Source: Pseudomonas ovata
GTDB taxonomy: Bacteria > Pseudomonadota > Gammaproteobacteria > Pseudomonadales > Pseudomonadaceae
Assembly (NCBI RefSeq): GCF_003131185.1
Contig: NZ_QFFU01000002.1
Span: 62,001 to 126,000 of the forward strand
Reading direction: 5' to 3'
Length of the DNA stretch: 64,000 bases
Position numbers and translations under genes: made by a program. Shown here one piece after another: positions 42,917 to 53,541 of this stretch. How positions within the stretch are numbered: the first letter of the stretch is position 1; each line of letters begins with the position of its first letter. The notes beneath the pieces were generated by a model. It had not been told where the DNA came from, searched no databases, and saw nothing but the letters and a program-made list of their open reading frames with translations.

Positions 42917-45778
42917 ATGAATATTCCTCCTTTGGTCGTTGAAATGCGCCACCCTTTCCAGTTGCCTGATCTGAGCCTGGCCGGCGATCTGCCCTCGGTC
43001 CTCGCAGCGATCGGCGGCCTGCTGCAAGCGATACGCAGTCATTACCCAAATGCCTGCTGGGCTGTCTATGGTGTCGGTGAGCACAAGCGTCTGCTTGGCC
43101 AGGATGCTGCAGGGTCCGACTGGCCGGAATCGATTGCCAGCGCAGACTTTGACGCATTCTGCCAGGCGCGCGGCCTGTACCGTTGGGTCGCCGGAATGGG
43201 TGAGGATGTACTGGGCTGGGTGTTGGCACCGCACGCCCAGGCCCATGCATCGTGGCTGGCAGACATGGCCCTGCGCCTGGGCTCGCTGCTGCAGACGGCT
43301 GCCCTGATCCGTACCCAGAGCACGCAGCGGGTGCTCTACCAGATCAGCCATCTGGCCAGCTCCACGCGTGATCGCAGCACCTTTATCAAGGGGGTCCATC
43401 GGCAGTTGTCGACCCTGATCAATGCCGAGAATTTTGCCCTGGCCTTGTACGACCGAGTGCACAACACGATCACCTATCCCTATTATGTCGACAGCATCGA
43501 TGGCGAGGCGCCCACGCCTGATGCCTTTGAATTTCTCGACCGCACCCGCATGTCCCTGACCGGCTATGTGCTGACCCATGGCCGCTCATTGTTTGTCGAT
43601 GCGCCAGGCATCGAACAGGCCGAGCGCGAAGGGCGCTTCCAGTGTGTCGGGCATCGTCCGCAATTCTGGATGGGCGCCCCGCTGAAGAACGCCGCCGACG
43701 AAGTGTTCGGCATGCTGGCCATGCAGGTCTACGATGCCAGTCGAATCTACAGCCTCGAAGACCGTGCGCTGTTCCAGGTGGTGTCCCGGCATGTGGCCAT
43801 GGCCCTGGACCGGTTGCTGCACCGCGCCGACCTTGAGCAGACCGTATTGTTGCGCACCCAGCAACTGTCGGCGGCCAACGATGCCTTGCGTCAGGAAATC
43901 GCCGAGCGCGAGCGTGCCGAGCACTTGCAAAGTGCCTTGTTCCAGATCACTGAATTGTCCAGCCAGCCCGGTGACATGGCCGAACTGTTCCCGCGCCTGC
44001 ACCGGATTGTGGCCGAGCTGCTGGTGGCGCTGAATTTCTACATTGCGCTGTACGACAACACCACCGGGGAGGTGGCGTTTCCGTACTTCGTCGATGAGAA
44101 AACCGCACGGCCCCGTTCGCGGCGTGGCCAGCGGGGCTTTACCGAATACGTGATCCGTCAGCGACGTCCGTGCCTGATCAACCGTGAAGAGGCTTTTCGG
44201 CTGGAGGCACTGGGTGAAATCGAGGCGCAGAAAGAGTCGCAGCGCTCCTGGTCATGGCTGGGCATTCCGTTGTTCGAAGGCGATCAGGTGCGTGGGATCC
44301 TGGTGGTGCAAAGCTACTCGCCCGAGGTCAGCTATACCCTGCGCGACCAGGAATTGCTGACCTTCGTCTCGCGACATATCGACACGGCCTTGTCGCGGCG
44401 CAGCGCAGCCGAAGCCATTCATGCGGCCAATCTGCAACTGGAAGCGCGGGTCCAGGACCGCACCCGGGCCCTGGATCATGCCAACGCCAAGCTGCAACAC
44501 GAAAACGCGCACGATGCCCTGACCGGTCTGGCCAACCGCAGTCACCTGCAGCAGCGCCTGCAAGGGTACTGGCATGAGTTCTGCGAACAGGGGCGGCCAC
44601 TGGTGGTGATGTTCATCGACCTGGACCGCTTCAAGCTGGTCAATGACAGCCTTGGCCATCATTGTGGTGATAACCTGCTGATCCAGGCCGCCGAGCGTTT
44701 ACGCAGTTGCATGCGTGGCAGCGACCTGCTGGCGCGCCTGGGGGGAGATGAGTTTGCCGTGCTGGCGGTGGGCGCCTCGCTGGAGATTGGCAGCGGGATT
44801 GCCGAGCGCATCCTGGCCAGTTTCGACCTGCCGTTCTTCATTGATGGCCATGCGGTGTTTTCTTCATGCAGCATCGGTGTGGTCGGTGCTGACAGCCAGT
44901 TCCATCGCGAGCCTGCCGATCTGCTGCGTGATGCCGATATCGCCATGTACCGGGTCAAGAACGCCGGGCGCGACAGCTTTGCGCTGTTCAATCAGGCCTT
45001 GCGCCGCGAAGTGTCCGACCAGGTCGAGCAGGAAGGTGCGCTGCGCAATGCGCTCAAGCGCACTGACGAGCTGATTCCGTATTTCCAGCCCATTGTTTGC
45101 CTCAACAGCGGCAAGCTGTTGGCGCTGGAAGCCTTGATTCGCTGGCACCAGCCCGATGGCCGGATCATCGCGCCGGGGCACTTCCTGCCGGCGCTTGAGG
45201 GTTTGCGCCTGATCGGGCGTCTTGACGTCTACATGTTGCAGCAAGTCATTGCCATCCTGGCACTGCCGGCCAACGCCCACTGGCCGACGGTGCACGTCAA
45301 CTGCTCCAGCTACAGCATTACCCGGCCGGAATTTGCCGCCGACGTGCTGGCCATGCTGGCCGGGCAGGGCGTGGCCCCCTCGCGCATCTGCCTGGAACTG
45401 ACCGAAGGTGCACTGGTGGCCGAGCCCGAGCAGGCGCGCCAGACCATGAAGCACCTGGCCGATAATGGCGTGTCGGTGGTGCTCGATGACTTCGGCGCGG
45501 GATTTTCGTCCCTCAGTTACGTGCACCAGTACCACTTCAGCGGGCTCAAGATCGACAAGTCGTTCATCTTCGAGCTCAGCACCAGCGCCCGTAGCCGGGC
45601 CATCGTGCGCGCCATCGTGCGCATGGCCGAGTCGCTGGACCTGACCGTGGTGGCCGAGGGGGTCGAAGACCAGGCCACCCTGGAATTGTTGCGTGACATT
45701 GGCGCCGGGCAGGCGCAAGGGTACTTTTTCTCCGTGCCCATGCCACAGGATGACCTGCAGTTGCACACCACTCTCTGA
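42917..45778 (+). CDS. GAF-GAF-GGDEF-EAL c-di-GMP protein
   Basis: 953 residues, soluble. Two GAF domains (about 145-305 and 348-495), a helical linker, GGDEF (about 531-690, site RLGGDEFAV intact) and EAL (about 715-948). EAL residues: EALIRW, HVNCS (Asn), CLELTEGAL, DDFGAGFSSLSY, LKIDKSF and VAEGVED, so phosphodiesterase activity is expected. It may both make and break c-di-GMP, with the GAFs as ligand sensors. Stand-alone gene. Confidence 0.88.
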   Translation: MNIPPLVVEMRHPFQLPDLSLAGDLPSVLAAIGGLLQAIRSHYPNACWAVYGVGEHKRLLGQDAAGSDWPESIASADFDAFCQARGLYRWVAGMGEDVLGWVLAPHAQAHASWLADMALRLGSLLQTAALIRTQSTQRVLYQISHLASSTRDRSTFIKGVHRQLSTLINAENFALALYDRVHNTITYPYYVDSIDGEAPTPDAFEFLDRTRMSLTGYVLTHGRSLFVDAPGIEQAEREGRFQCVGHRPQFWMGAPLKNAADEVFGMLAMQVYDASRIYSLEDRALFQVVSRHVAMALDRLLHRADLEQTVLLRTQQLSAANDALRQEIAERERAEHLQSALFQITELSSQPGDMAELFPRLHRIVAELLVALNFYIALYDNTTGEVAFPYFVDEKTARPRSRRGQRGFTEYVIRQRRPCLINREEAFRLEALGEIEAQKESQRSWSWLGIPLFEGDQVRGILVVQSYSPEVSYTLRDQELLTFVSRHIDTALSRRSAAEAIHAANLQLEARVQDRTRALDHANAKLQHENAHDALTGLANRSHLQQRLQGYWHEFCEQGRPLVVMFIDLDRFKLVNDSLGHHCGDNLLIQAAERLRSCMRGSDLLARLGGDEFAVLAVGASLEIGSGIAERILASFDLPFFIDGHAVFSSCSIGVVGADSQFHREPADLLRDADIAMYRVKNAGRDSFALFNQALRREVSDQVEQEGALRNALKRTDELIPYFQPIVCLNSGKLLALEALIRWHQPDGRIIAPGHFLPALEGLRLIGRLDVYMLQQVIAILALPANAHWPTVHVNCSSYSITRPEFAADVLAMLAGQGVAPSRICLELTEGALVAEPEQARQTMKHLADNGVSVVLDDFGAGFSSLSYVHQYHFSGLKIDKSFIFELSTSARSRAIVRAIVRMAESLDLTVVAEGVEDQATLELLRDIGAGQAQGYFFSVPMPQDDLQLHTTL

Positions 45779-45946
45779 TCGGCAAGCCCTTGCCGCCTCT
45801 GGCAACCGCTGTCCGGGCCTGGTCATTGGCCATCATCTGCCAGGGCCTGCCAATGCACAGGATGATGCTCTTTAGGGCGCTGGCATCCATCTTGCTGGGC
45901 TACAGGCCGGGGCTGGATCGCCCCGCTACAGCAGGAGATTACTCAC

Positions 45947-46492
45947 ATGCTAGTCAGCAATAGCACGATCGAAAACCTGGCCTCCAGGTTTGCTGTCGGG
46001 CGCGGGGCGCTTGACGAACTTTCACAGGCGTCGTTCAGCCTGGTTGCACCGCCCCCTGTCCAGGCGGCGGCCGCAACGCTCAGCTCAAGTGCCGACCACA
46101 GTGCCTCGCACAAGGGCGCCGGTGGCAGTACCGCCTATGACGAGTCTTTTGCCCGGATGATGCTCGGGCTCAAGACCCAGACCGAAACAACAGTGTCGGA
46201 CGCTGTCGCCGAGCGCGACAACGCGGCCAGTGGGGATACGGCACTGGCCGCCAATGACACGACCTACACGTCGGCCCAGCAGCAGTTTCTCGACTACATG
46301 AAGCTGCCAGCCGAAGACCGGCTGCGCGAGCAGTTGACTGGCGTCAGCAAGGAAGAATACGAGGCCATGAGCCCCGAAGAAAAGCGCGGCGTGGACGAGA
46401 AATTCAAGGACGCGCTCAAGCAACAGCAGGAAGTCGCCCAGCAGGACATCAATGTGCGCATCAAGGCGCTCAAGGCCGGCTTGATCGGTTAA
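45947..46492 (+). CDS. Unrecognised protein
   Basis: 181 residues, no signal peptide. An Ala/Ser-rich low-complexity first half, then a charged helical second half (QQQFLDYMKLPAEDRLREQ, SPEEKRGVDEKFKDALK). GGAGATTACTCAC precedes the ATG. Possibly a secreted or surface-associated factor, but no family can be named. The 168 bp upstream hold nothing clear. Confidence 0.65.
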   Translation: MLVSNSTIENLASRFAVGRGALDELSQASFSLVAPPPVQAAAATLSSSADHSASHKGAGGSTAYDESFARMMLGLKTQTETTVSDAVAERDNAASGDTALAANDTTYTSAQQQFLDYMKLPAEDRLREQLTGVSKEEYEAMSPEEKRGVDEKFKDALKQQQEVAQQDINVRIKALKAGLIG

Positions 46493-46561
46493 TGGCTGGC
46501 CTCCACGCGGACACTTGCGGGAATTGGGTCGAGCCCTCAACAAGCGCTCGCCCCAAAACCC

Positions 46562-46585
46562 GTAGGCGCGACCAGCGGTCGCGAA
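46562..46585 (+). repeat. REP unit, GTAGG(A/C)GCG type
   Basis: Copy of the 16.9-kb family with two changes (GTAGGCGCGACCAGCGGTCG), in the 129 bp between convergent genes. Confidence 0.8.
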
Positions 46586-46621
46586 CGCAGGCCTCCAGGC
46601 GTCAGATTCGTCCGGGTGGGT

Positions 46622-47920
46622 CTAGGAAGCGCGATTCTTCGCTTCGATCCATTGGGCCATGTACTGCGTGCTCTTGTGCTGATGATGGCGCAGCATGGCC
46701 CCGGTAAAGTTGCGCAGGCGATGCCGGGGAAGGTCGAGGCGCAGGGCTTCGATGCGTTCAATCAGGTTTCGGGCATGCTCGCGGTACTGATAGCGCGCCT
46801 GCAACAGCGCATGACCCGCATGCCGGGCCTGCTCCCATAACGCCTGATCCTGATACAGCCGCACGGCAGCCGCAGCGATGGCTTCGGCACTGCCTTCAAC
46901 CAGGCCCGGCCAGGACCAGGTGCCCTGCATGGCTTCCGCGCCGATCGGCGTGGTGACCGAGGGTGTGCCGCACAGCATGGCGTCGATCAGCTTGCCCTTG
47001 ATCCCCGCACCAAAGCGCAACGGCGCCAGGCAGACCCGCGCCTGACTCATGACGGCCAAGGCGTCTTCGGCCCAGTCCATCACATGAAAACCTTGCGCGG
47101 CATTGTGCAAGGCGGTGGCCTTGGGCGGGGTGTAGGCGCCATACACATGCAATTGCGCCCCTGGCAGTTGCTGGCGGATCAACGGCCAGATGGCTTGTTT
47201 CATCCACAGCACCGCGTCCCAGTTGGGCGCATGGCGAAAATTGCCGATGCTCAGAAAGTGCGCGCGGTCTTCGAAGATCGGCGTGTCGATCACCGGGTCT
47301 TCGACCATCAGCGGGCACCAGTGCAACAGCGCCTCTGGCAGGCTGAACTGCTCGGTCAGCAACTGCATTTCCACATCTGACGTCATCAGGTTCAGGTCGC
47401 AGCGGTACAGCGCGGCGATTTCGCGCTGCGCCAGGTCAGTCCCGGCCATCTGCTCAAACAACGTCTCGAATGACTGGTTGAAAAGACCTGGGCATTCATC
47501 GGCCTGCCGCGGATCCTTGAGCAAGTCCTTGAGGTGCTGATGGCGTGCGTGGCGCAAGCTCTGCAGGTCCGACGTTTCCAGGATGCGCAAGGCGCCGGGG
47601 CAGTGTTTCTCGACGCGCCAGCCGAACTGCTCCTCAATCATGAACTGATCGAACACTACGACATCGGGCGCCAGTTGGCAGACAAACTCATCAAAGCTGC
47701 TGCTATTGAGCTCGATGGTCTGCTCATCAATGCCAAGGCTGGCCAGGTCGGCCTTGTGGGCGCCTTCGCTGGCAGGGCTGGCGAAGGTGATCTGCCAGCC
47801 CTGATCAAGAAAGCTCTGGATCAGTTGCATCACATGCCCACTGGCGGCCGAAGAGCGAGGCTCCGGCCAGACATAGCCAATCAACAGCAGGCGTACAGGG
47901 CGGGAGGAGGCAGCAATCAC
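46622..47920 (-). CDS. Glycosyltransferase (GT-B, family 4-like)
   Basis: 432 residues from a GTG at 47920, which overlaps the preceding receiver gene (GTGA). N-terminal nucleotide-sugar fold (LLIGYVWPEPRSSAASGHVMQLI) and a C-terminal GT-B donor domain with LSIGNFRHAPNWDAV, HVYGAY, DALAVMSQARVCLAPLRFGAGIKGKLIDAMLCGTPSVT. The E-x7-E acid position is degenerate. Coupled to a response regulator, so glycan synthesis may be under two-component control. Confidence 0.82.
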   Translation of the reverse strand: MIAASSRPVRLLLIGYVWPEPRSSAASGHVMQLIQSFLDQGWQITFASPASEGAHKADLASLGIDEQTIELNSSSFDEFVCQLAPDVVVFDQFMIEEQFGWRVEKHCPGALRILETSDLQSLRHARHQHLKDLLKDPRQADECPGLFNQSFETLFEQMAGTDLAQREIAALYRCDLNLMTSDVEMQLLTEQFSLPEALLHWCPLMVEDPVIDTPIFEDRAHFLSIGNFRHAPNWDAVLWMKQAIWPLIRQQLPGAQLHVYGAYTPPKATALHNAAQGFHVMDWAEDALAVMSQARVCLAPLRFGAGIKGKLIDAMLCGTPSVTTPIGAEAMQGTWSWPGLVEGSAEAIAAAAVRLYQDQALWEQARHAGHALLQARYQYREHARNLIERIEALRLDLPRHRLRNFTGAMLRHHQHKSTQYMAQWIEAKNRAS

Positions 47921-48294
47921 GTGGGGTAAGTCATGGCCTGGCCAAGAATGGCGACCACCTTGTCACGCAATTGATCGATGGAAAACGGCTTGCCGATCAG
48001 GTGCATACCGGCCGGTACGTCGATGTTTTCTGAATAACCGCTGGCGAACAGCACCGGCAGTTGTGCCCGCAGCCTGCGAGCGGCCACAGCCAGGTCCGTG
48101 CCTTTCATGTCAGGCAGGCCCTGATCGGTCATCAGCAGGTCGATAGGGGTGTCGCTTTCGAGCGTTGTCAGTGCTTCTTCGGCGTTGGCGGCTTCAAGCA
48201 CCTTGTACTCCAGCTCTTCAAGGACATCGACGATCAGCATGCGCACGATGTCGTCGTCTTCGACCACTAGAATCGTGCTGGTTGGATCGGACAT
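47917..48294 (-). CDS. Single-domain response regulator
   Basis: 125 residues, receiver only. Phospho-acceptor Asp57 in LLMTDQGLPDMKGTD, acid pocket VVEDDD, Ser-x-Tyr switch in FASGYSENI and Lys in IGKPFS. No output domain, so it passes signals by phosphotransfer or protein contact. Coupled to the glycosyltransferase; the first hybrid kinase is divergent, 257 bp away. Confidence 0.9.
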   Translation of the reverse strand: MSDPTSTILVVEDDDIVRMLIVDVLEELEYKVLEAANAEEALTTLESDTPIDLLMTDQGLPDMKGTDLAVAARRLRAQLPVLFASGYSENIDVPAGMHLIGKPFSIDQLRDKVVAILGQAMTYPT

Positions 48295-48550
48295 GGTTAA
48301 CTCCCCTGGAAATGGTCATGAAGGCGGCGTTATCGTGCTGCCTTCTGAATCTGTAAGTAAAACACCCCAAGAAGTTCCATAACTAGCCTGCGCCATGCAT
48401 GCCTGCTCTAAAACAGTCGGCTTTCTGTGATGTGGGCGAGCTTATCGCCGATTTATGTCTGGAATTTCAATCCCGTACGGCCGAAAGGCGAGTCTTTTTG
48501 TCAAGTTTGCGGCAAACTCCGTAGTTTCACTGAGCCATCAGGGACTTTTC

Positions 48551-51500
48551 ATGAACCGCCTTTCCAACATCGACGCGCAGCGCTTTCGCAAGCTGCTGGG
48601 GCGTAACGTCGGTCTGCCGCTGGGTGTCGGCGTGCTCAGCGCCGTGTTTTTCATCATTCTGATCAACTACCTGCTGCAGGCCATCCAATGGGTCGAGCAC
48701 ACCGACCGGGTGATCAACAACATCAACCGCTCGATGAAGCTGTCCATCGACATGGAAACCGGCATGCGCGGTTACCTGTTGGTCGGTGACGAGCATTTTC
48801 TCGACCCTTATGAGGTGGCCCGGCCGCTGCTCAAGGCCGAACTGGACGGGTTGCAGGGGCTGGTGGCGGACAATCCGACCCAGCAGGACCGCATCCGCCG
48901 GTTGTCTACCCTGCAGGCCGAGTGGGATAACTTCGCCCAGCAGATGATCAACCTGCGCCGCGACAACGGTGATTACCTGACGCCTACGGCGTCCGGGCGC
49001 GGCAAGCGCATCACTGACCAGATGCGCACCGAATACGACCTGGCCGTATCGATGGAGCAGCAGCTGCGCCTCAACCGCAATGCCGATGTGACCCGTACCA
49101 CGGTGCTGTCGGTCACCTTGTACCTGATTTTCGTGCTCAGTGTCAGTGGCGCGCTGGCCTGGGTGGGACGGCGTGACCTGCTGTCGCTGTCGACCACCTA
49201 TGACGCCAACCTCAAGCTGCAACAGGTCAACGCCGAGCGCCTGGAAAAGGTGGCATGGCTGCGCAACGGCCAGAGCGCGCTGGCCGAGCAAGTGCTGGGG
49301 CAACTGACCCTGAACCTGGTCGGGCGCAATGTGTTGCAATTTTTTGCCCAGTACCTGGGCGCCGTGGTGGCTGCGGTCTACGTGCGCCAGGAGCACGGCG
49401 GGCTGGTACGGGTCGCCTCCTATGGCTTCTCCCGTGAGCAAGAGCAGCATGAACAATCGATCTATGCCGATGAGGGCGTGATCGGCCAGGCCGTACAACA
49501 AGACCGTATCATCACCCTGGACAATCTGCCGGGTGATCACTTCAAGGTCAGTTCAGGCCTGGGCCAGAGCGAGCCGTGCAGCGTGGCGATCGTGCCGACC
49601 AGCAATGACAATCAGGTCAACGCCGTGGTCGAGCTGGGCTTCTTGCGTCCCTTGACCGAGCGTGACCTGGAGTTTCTCGAACTGGTGTCCGACAACGTCG
49701 GCACTTCGGTCGAGGCGGCGCGCTATCGCCAGCGCCTGCAGGAAGTGCTCAGCGAGACCCAGCAGCTCAATGAAGAGTTGCAGGTGCAGCAGGAAGAGCT
49801 GCGCACCGCCAACGAAGAGCTCGAAGAGCAATCGCGGATTCTCAAGGAATCCCAGGCGCACCTGGAAACCCAGCAGGCCGAACTTGAACAGACCAACCAG
49901 CAACTGGCCGAGCAGGGCCAGGCACTGTCCGAGCAACGCGATGCGCTGGACCGCAACAACGAAGCGTTAAGCCATGCCCAGGTGCAGTTGCAGGCCCGTG
50001 CCGATGAACTGCAGCGCTCCAGCCGCTACAAGTCGGAATTTCTGGCCAACATGTCCCACGAGCTGCGCACGCCGCTCAACAGCTCATTGATTCTGGCCAA
50101 GCTGTTGTCGGAAAACCCCACCCGTAACCTGACCGATGAGCAAGTCAAGTTTGCCGAGTCGATCTATTCGGCGGGCAATGACCTGCTCAACCTGATCAAC
50201 GATATCCTCGACATCGCCAAGGTCGAGGCCGGCAAGCTCGAAGTACGCCCTGAAAACGGCAGTGTTGCCCGTCTGGTGGAAAACCTGCACAACGTCTTCC
50301 AGCCGTTGGCCGATCAAAAGCGCCTCCAGTTCAACGTCGAACTGCAAGAGGGTGCGCCGGCCTTGCTGTACACCGACTTCCAGCGCCTGGAGCAGATCCT
50401 CAAGAACCTCTTGTCCAACGCTGTCAAGTTCACCGAGAACGGTACGGTCAGCCTGATCGTCTCGTGCCAGCCCGGCGAAGGCATCGCCTTTGCGGTGCGC
50501 GATTCAGGCATCGGTATTGCCGGTGATCAACTGCAAAGTATCTTCGAGGCGTTCCATCAGGCCGATGGCACCACCAACCGTCGCTATGGCGGCACGGGCC
50601 TGGGCCTGTCCATTTCCCGTGACCTGGCCGCCTTGCTGGGCGGCTCGATCAGCGTGGTCAGCGAACCGGGCCAGGGCAGTATCTTTACCCTGGTGCTGCC
50701 GCAGACCTGGAGCGGTGACGGTGAGGCGCCGGTGATGCCGTTGTCGCCTGCCGTATCGGCCATGTCCCCAGGCGTCGGCACGCTGCTCCCGCGTCGGGCC
50801 GAGCCTGCGCCGCCGGCCTTGCCGGTCGAGGTGGCGGCGGCACCTTTTGCCGATGACCGGCACAAGGCGCCGTTCGAGCACCGTTGCATCCTGGTGATTG
50901 AAGATGACGTGTCGTTTGCGCAGATCCTCTTCGACCTGGCCCACGAGCTGGGCTACCACTGCCTGGTGGCGCACGCCGCCGACGAGGGCTTCAACCTGGC
51001 GCTGGCCTACACCCCTGATGCCGTATTGCTCGACATGCGCCTGCCGGATCATTCCGGGTTGACCGTGCTGCAGCGTCTCAAGGAACAGGCCGAAACACGG
51101 CACATTCCGGTGCATGTAATCTCGGTCGAAGACCGTCAGGAAGCGGCCATGCACATGGGCGCGATCGGTTATGCGGTCAAGCCTACGACCCGCGAAGAGC
51201 TCAAGGACGTGTTCGCCAAGCTCGAAGCCAAGCTGACCCAGAAGGTCAAGCGCATCCTGCTGGTCGAAGACGATGCCCTGCAGCGCGACAGCATTGCGCG
51301 CCTGATCGGCGACGATGATATCGAGATCACCGCCGTAGGCTATGCCCAGGAAGCGCTGGACCTGCTGCGCGAGCACGTCTACGACTGCATGATCATCGAT
51401 CTGAAGCTGCCCGACATGCTCGGCAACGAGTTGCTCAAGCGCATGGCCACCGAAGACATCTGTGCCTTCCCGCCGGTCATCGTCTACACCGGTCGCAACA

Positions 51501-52063
51501 TGACCCGCGATGAGGAGGCCGAGTTGATGAAGTACTCGCGCTCGATCATCATCAAGGGTGCCCGCTCGCCGGAACGGCTGCTCGATGAGGTCACCCTGTT
51601 CCTGCACAAGGTCGAATCGCAATTGTCCAACGAGCGGCAGAAAATGCTCATGACCGCCCGCAGCCGCGACAAGGTCTTCGAGGCCCGTAAAGTGCTGGTG
51701 GTCGATGACGATGTGCGCAATATCTTCGCCCTCACCAGTGCCCTGGAACACAAGGGGGCGGTGGTCGAAGTGGCGCGTAATGGCCTGGAGGCCATCGAAC
51801 GGCTCAATGCGGTAGAGGACATCGATCTGGTGCTGATGGATGTGATGATGCCGGAAATGGACGGTTTCGAAGCGACCATGGAGATTCGCAAGGACCCGCG
51901 CTGGCGCAAGCTGCCGATCATTGCCGTGACCGCCAAGGCCATGAAGGATGATCAGGAGCGTTGCCTGCAGGCCGGTGCCAACGATTACCTGGCCAAGCCG
52001 ATCGACCTGGACAGGCTGTTTTCCCTGATCCGCGTCTGGCTGCCGAAAATGGAACGTATTTGA
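48551..52063 (+). CDS. CHASE3-GAF hybrid histidine kinase with three receivers
   Basis: 1170 residues from the ATG at 48551. TM1 (about 23-43), CHASE3 periplasmic domain, TM2 (182-201), GAF (246-390), coiled coil (393-493), HisKA (phospho-His in [14 protein letters not shown], about 500), HATPase (600-717, [19 protein letters not shown]), then receivers at about 778-890, 900-1020 and 1046-1168. Each receiver has an aspartate in a LxDxxLP/MMPxMDG context. A large signalling hub upstream of cheR and cheB. Confidence 0.88.
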   Translation: MNRLSNIDAQRFRKLLGRNVGLPLGVGVLSAVFFIILINYLLQAIQWVEHTDRVINNINRSMKLSIDMETGMRGYLLVGDEHFLDPYEVARPLLKAELDGLQGLVADNPTQQDRIRRLSTLQAEWDNFAQQMINLRRDNGDYLTPTASGRGKRITDQMRTEYDLAVSMEQQLRLNRNADVTRTTVLSVTLYLIFVLSVSGALAWVGRRDLLSLSTTYDANLKLQQVNAERLEKVAWLRNGQSALAEQVLGQLTLNLVGRNVLQFFAQYLGAVVAAVYVRQEHGGLVRVASYGFSREQEQHEQSIYADEGVIGQAVQQDRIITLDNLPGDHFKVSSGLGQSEPCSVAIVPTSNDNQVNAVVELGFLRPLTERDLEFLELVSDNVGTSVEAARYRQRLQEVLSETQQLNEELQVQQEELRTANEELEEQSRILKESQAHLETQQAELEQTNQQLAEQGQALSEQRDALDRNNEALSHAQVQLQARADELQRSSRYKSEFLANMSHELRTPLNSSLILAKLLSENPTRNLTDEQVKFAESIYSAGNDLLNLINDILDIAKVEAGKLEVRPENGSVARLVENLHNVFQPLADQKRLQFNVELQEGAPALLYTDFQRLEQILKNLLSNAVKFTENGTVSLIVSCQPGEGIAFAVRDSGIGIAGDQLQSIFEAFHQADGTTNRRYGGTGLGLSISRDLAALLGGSISVVSEPGQGSIFTLVLPQTWSGDGEAPVMPLSPAVSAMSPGVGTLLPRRAEPAPPALPVEVAAAPFADDRHKAPFEHRCILVIEDDVSFAQILFDLAHELGYHCLVAHAADEGFNLALAYTPDAVLLDMRLPDHSGLTVLQRLKEQAETRHIPVHVISVEDRQEAAMHMGAIGYAVKPTTREELKDVFAKLEAKLTQKVKRILLVEDDALQRDSIARLIGDDDIEITAVGYAQEALDLLREHVYDCMIIDLKLPDMLGNELLKRMATEDICAFPPVIVYTGRNMTRDEEAELMKYSRSIIIKGARSPERLLDEVTLFLHKVESQLSNERQKMLMTARSRDKVFEARKVLVVDDDVRNIFALTSALEHKGAVVEVARNGLEAIERLNAVEDIDLVLMDVMMPEMDGFEATMEIRKDPRWRKLPIIAVTAKAMKDDQERCLQAGANDYLAKPIDLDRLFSLIRVWLPKMERI

Positions 52064-52111
52064 GTGTCTGCGGCCCAAGCAGCATTCCGAGACACCTCGT
52101 CAGGTTCTAGC

Positions 52112-52933
52112 ATGTCTTACGACAAGAATGCCGATATCGAGCTGCGCCTGTTGATCGAGGCGATCTACCTCAAGTACAGCTACGATTTTCGCGATTACTC
52201 CGGCGCTTCGGTCAAGCGCCGTGTGCAGCACGCCCTGCGCCAGTTCGAGTGCAGCACCATCTCGGCGTTGCAGGAGCGTGTGCTGCACGACCCGGCGGCC
52301 TTCATGCAGTTGCTGCAATTGCTGACCATTCCGGTCAGCGAGATGTTTCGCGACCCCTCGCACTTCCTGGCGATTCGTCGTGAAGTGGTGCCACTGCTGC
52401 GCACCTATCCCTCGCTGAAAGTCTGGATTGCCGGCTGCAGCACGGGTGAAGAGGTCTACTCGACCGCCATCCTGCTGCGTGAAGAAGGACTGCTGGAGCG
52501 TACGATCATTTACGCCACCGACATCAATCCCCATTCACTGGAGAAAGCCAAGCAGGGCATTTTCTCGATGGACAGCGTCCATGGCTGGGCTGAGAATTAC
52601 CGGCTTGCCGGCGGGCTCGGTCAGTTGTCCGACTATTACACCTCAGGCTACAACTATGCGATTTTCGACAAGACCCTGCGCGAGACGGTAACGTTTGCCG
52701 ATCATAGTCTGGCCACCGACAGCGTATTTTCCGAAACTCATTTGATTTCTTGCCGTAACGTATTGATCTACTTCAATAAAAAATTGCAGGATCGCGCCTT
52801 CGGACTGTTTCACAACTCCCTTTGTCATCGAGGCTTCCTGGCCTTGGGCAGCAAGGAAACCCTGGATTTTTCCGGATACAGCGATGCCTTCGAAACCCTG
52901 GTCAAGCCCGAACGGATTTATCGCAAGTCATGA
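52112..52933 (+). CDS. cheR: CheR-type protein methyltransferase
   Basis: 273 residues from the ATG at 52112 (a GTG directly after the kinase stop is the alternative). SAM-binding WIAGCSTGEEVYSTAI and IYATDINPHSLEKAKQGIF, and CRNVLIYFNKK, mark a CheR methylating receptor glutamates. No chemoreceptor is in the window. It overlaps cheB by 4 bp and belongs to the kinase operon, so the target is probably a kinase or receptor-like partner. Confidence 0.88.
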   Translation: MSYDKNADIELRLLIEAIYLKYSYDFRDYSGASVKRRVQHALRQFECSTISALQERVLHDPAAFMQLLQLLTIPVSEMFRDPSHFLAIRREVVPLLRTYPSLKVWIAGCSTGEEVYSTAILLREEGLLERTIIYATDINPHSLEKAKQGIFSMDSVHGWAENYRLAGGLGQLSDYYTSGYNYAIFDKTLRETVTFADHSLATDSVFSETHLISCRNVLIYFNKKLQDRAFGLFHNSLCHRGFLALGSKETLDFSGYSDAFETLVKPERIYRKS

Positions 52934-53541
52934 AGACATCATTCGAGGGGCAAGCCGCAGGCGACCTGCCAAGGGTCAATGCGGTGGTGATGGGCGCTTC
53001 GGCCGGCGGGGTAGAAGCATTGCTGACGGTGCTGCGTCACGTGCGGCCGGGCTTTCGACTGCCGATCCTGGTGGTGCTGCACCTGCCTGAAACACGCAGC
53101 AGTCAGCTGGCGCAGGTGTTTCAGAACCGTTTGCCGATTCCGGTGCACGAGGCCCGCGACAAAGAAAGCATCAAGGCCGGCACGCTGTATTTTGCGCCGT
53201 CCGGTTATCACCTGTCGGTCGAGGATGACCTCAGCCTGTCGTTGAGCCAGGAAGACAAGGTGTTTCATTCACGCCCCAGTATCGACATTCTCTTTGATTC
53301 TGCGGCCGACGCCTTGGGGCCCGGGCTGGCGGGTATATTACTGACCGGTGCCAACAACGACGGCGCCCGGGGGCTGGCGCACATAAAGACTGCAGGGGGG
53401 CTGACCGTGATCCAGGATCCGCAATGCGCCCAGGTGCGCACCATGCCCGAAGCCGGGTTGAAGTTGCACACGCCCGATTACCTGTTGCCCTTGTCGGACA
53501 TCGGTCACTTGCTGGTCCAGCTGGAACGAATCGCATGCTAA
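52930..53541 (+). CDS. cheB: CheB-type methylesterase without receiver
   Basis: 203 residues, catalytic domain only. Triad: Ser24 in MGASAGGVEAL, His51 in VVLHLPE, Asp144 in LLTGANNDGARG. The usual N-terminal receiver is missing, so control by phosphorylation must come in trans or not at all. ATGA overlap with cheR; 7-bp overlap with the next kinase. Confidence 0.88.
   Translation: MKTSFEGQAAGDLPRVNAVVMGASAGGVEALLTVLRHVRPGFRLPILVVLHLPETRSSQLAQVFQNRLPIPVHEARDKESIKAGTLYFAPSGYHLSVEDDLSLSLSQEDKVFHSRPSIDILFDSAADALGPGLAGILLTGANNDGARGLAHIKTAGGLTVIQDPQCAQVRTMPEAGLKLHTPDYLLPLSDIGHLLVQLERIAC

Noticed and set aside
50504..52078. 524-codon minus frame opposite the hybrid kinase
   Set aside because: Shadow; composition is His/Arg/Gln-rich and without motifs, and the plus frame has three receivers there.
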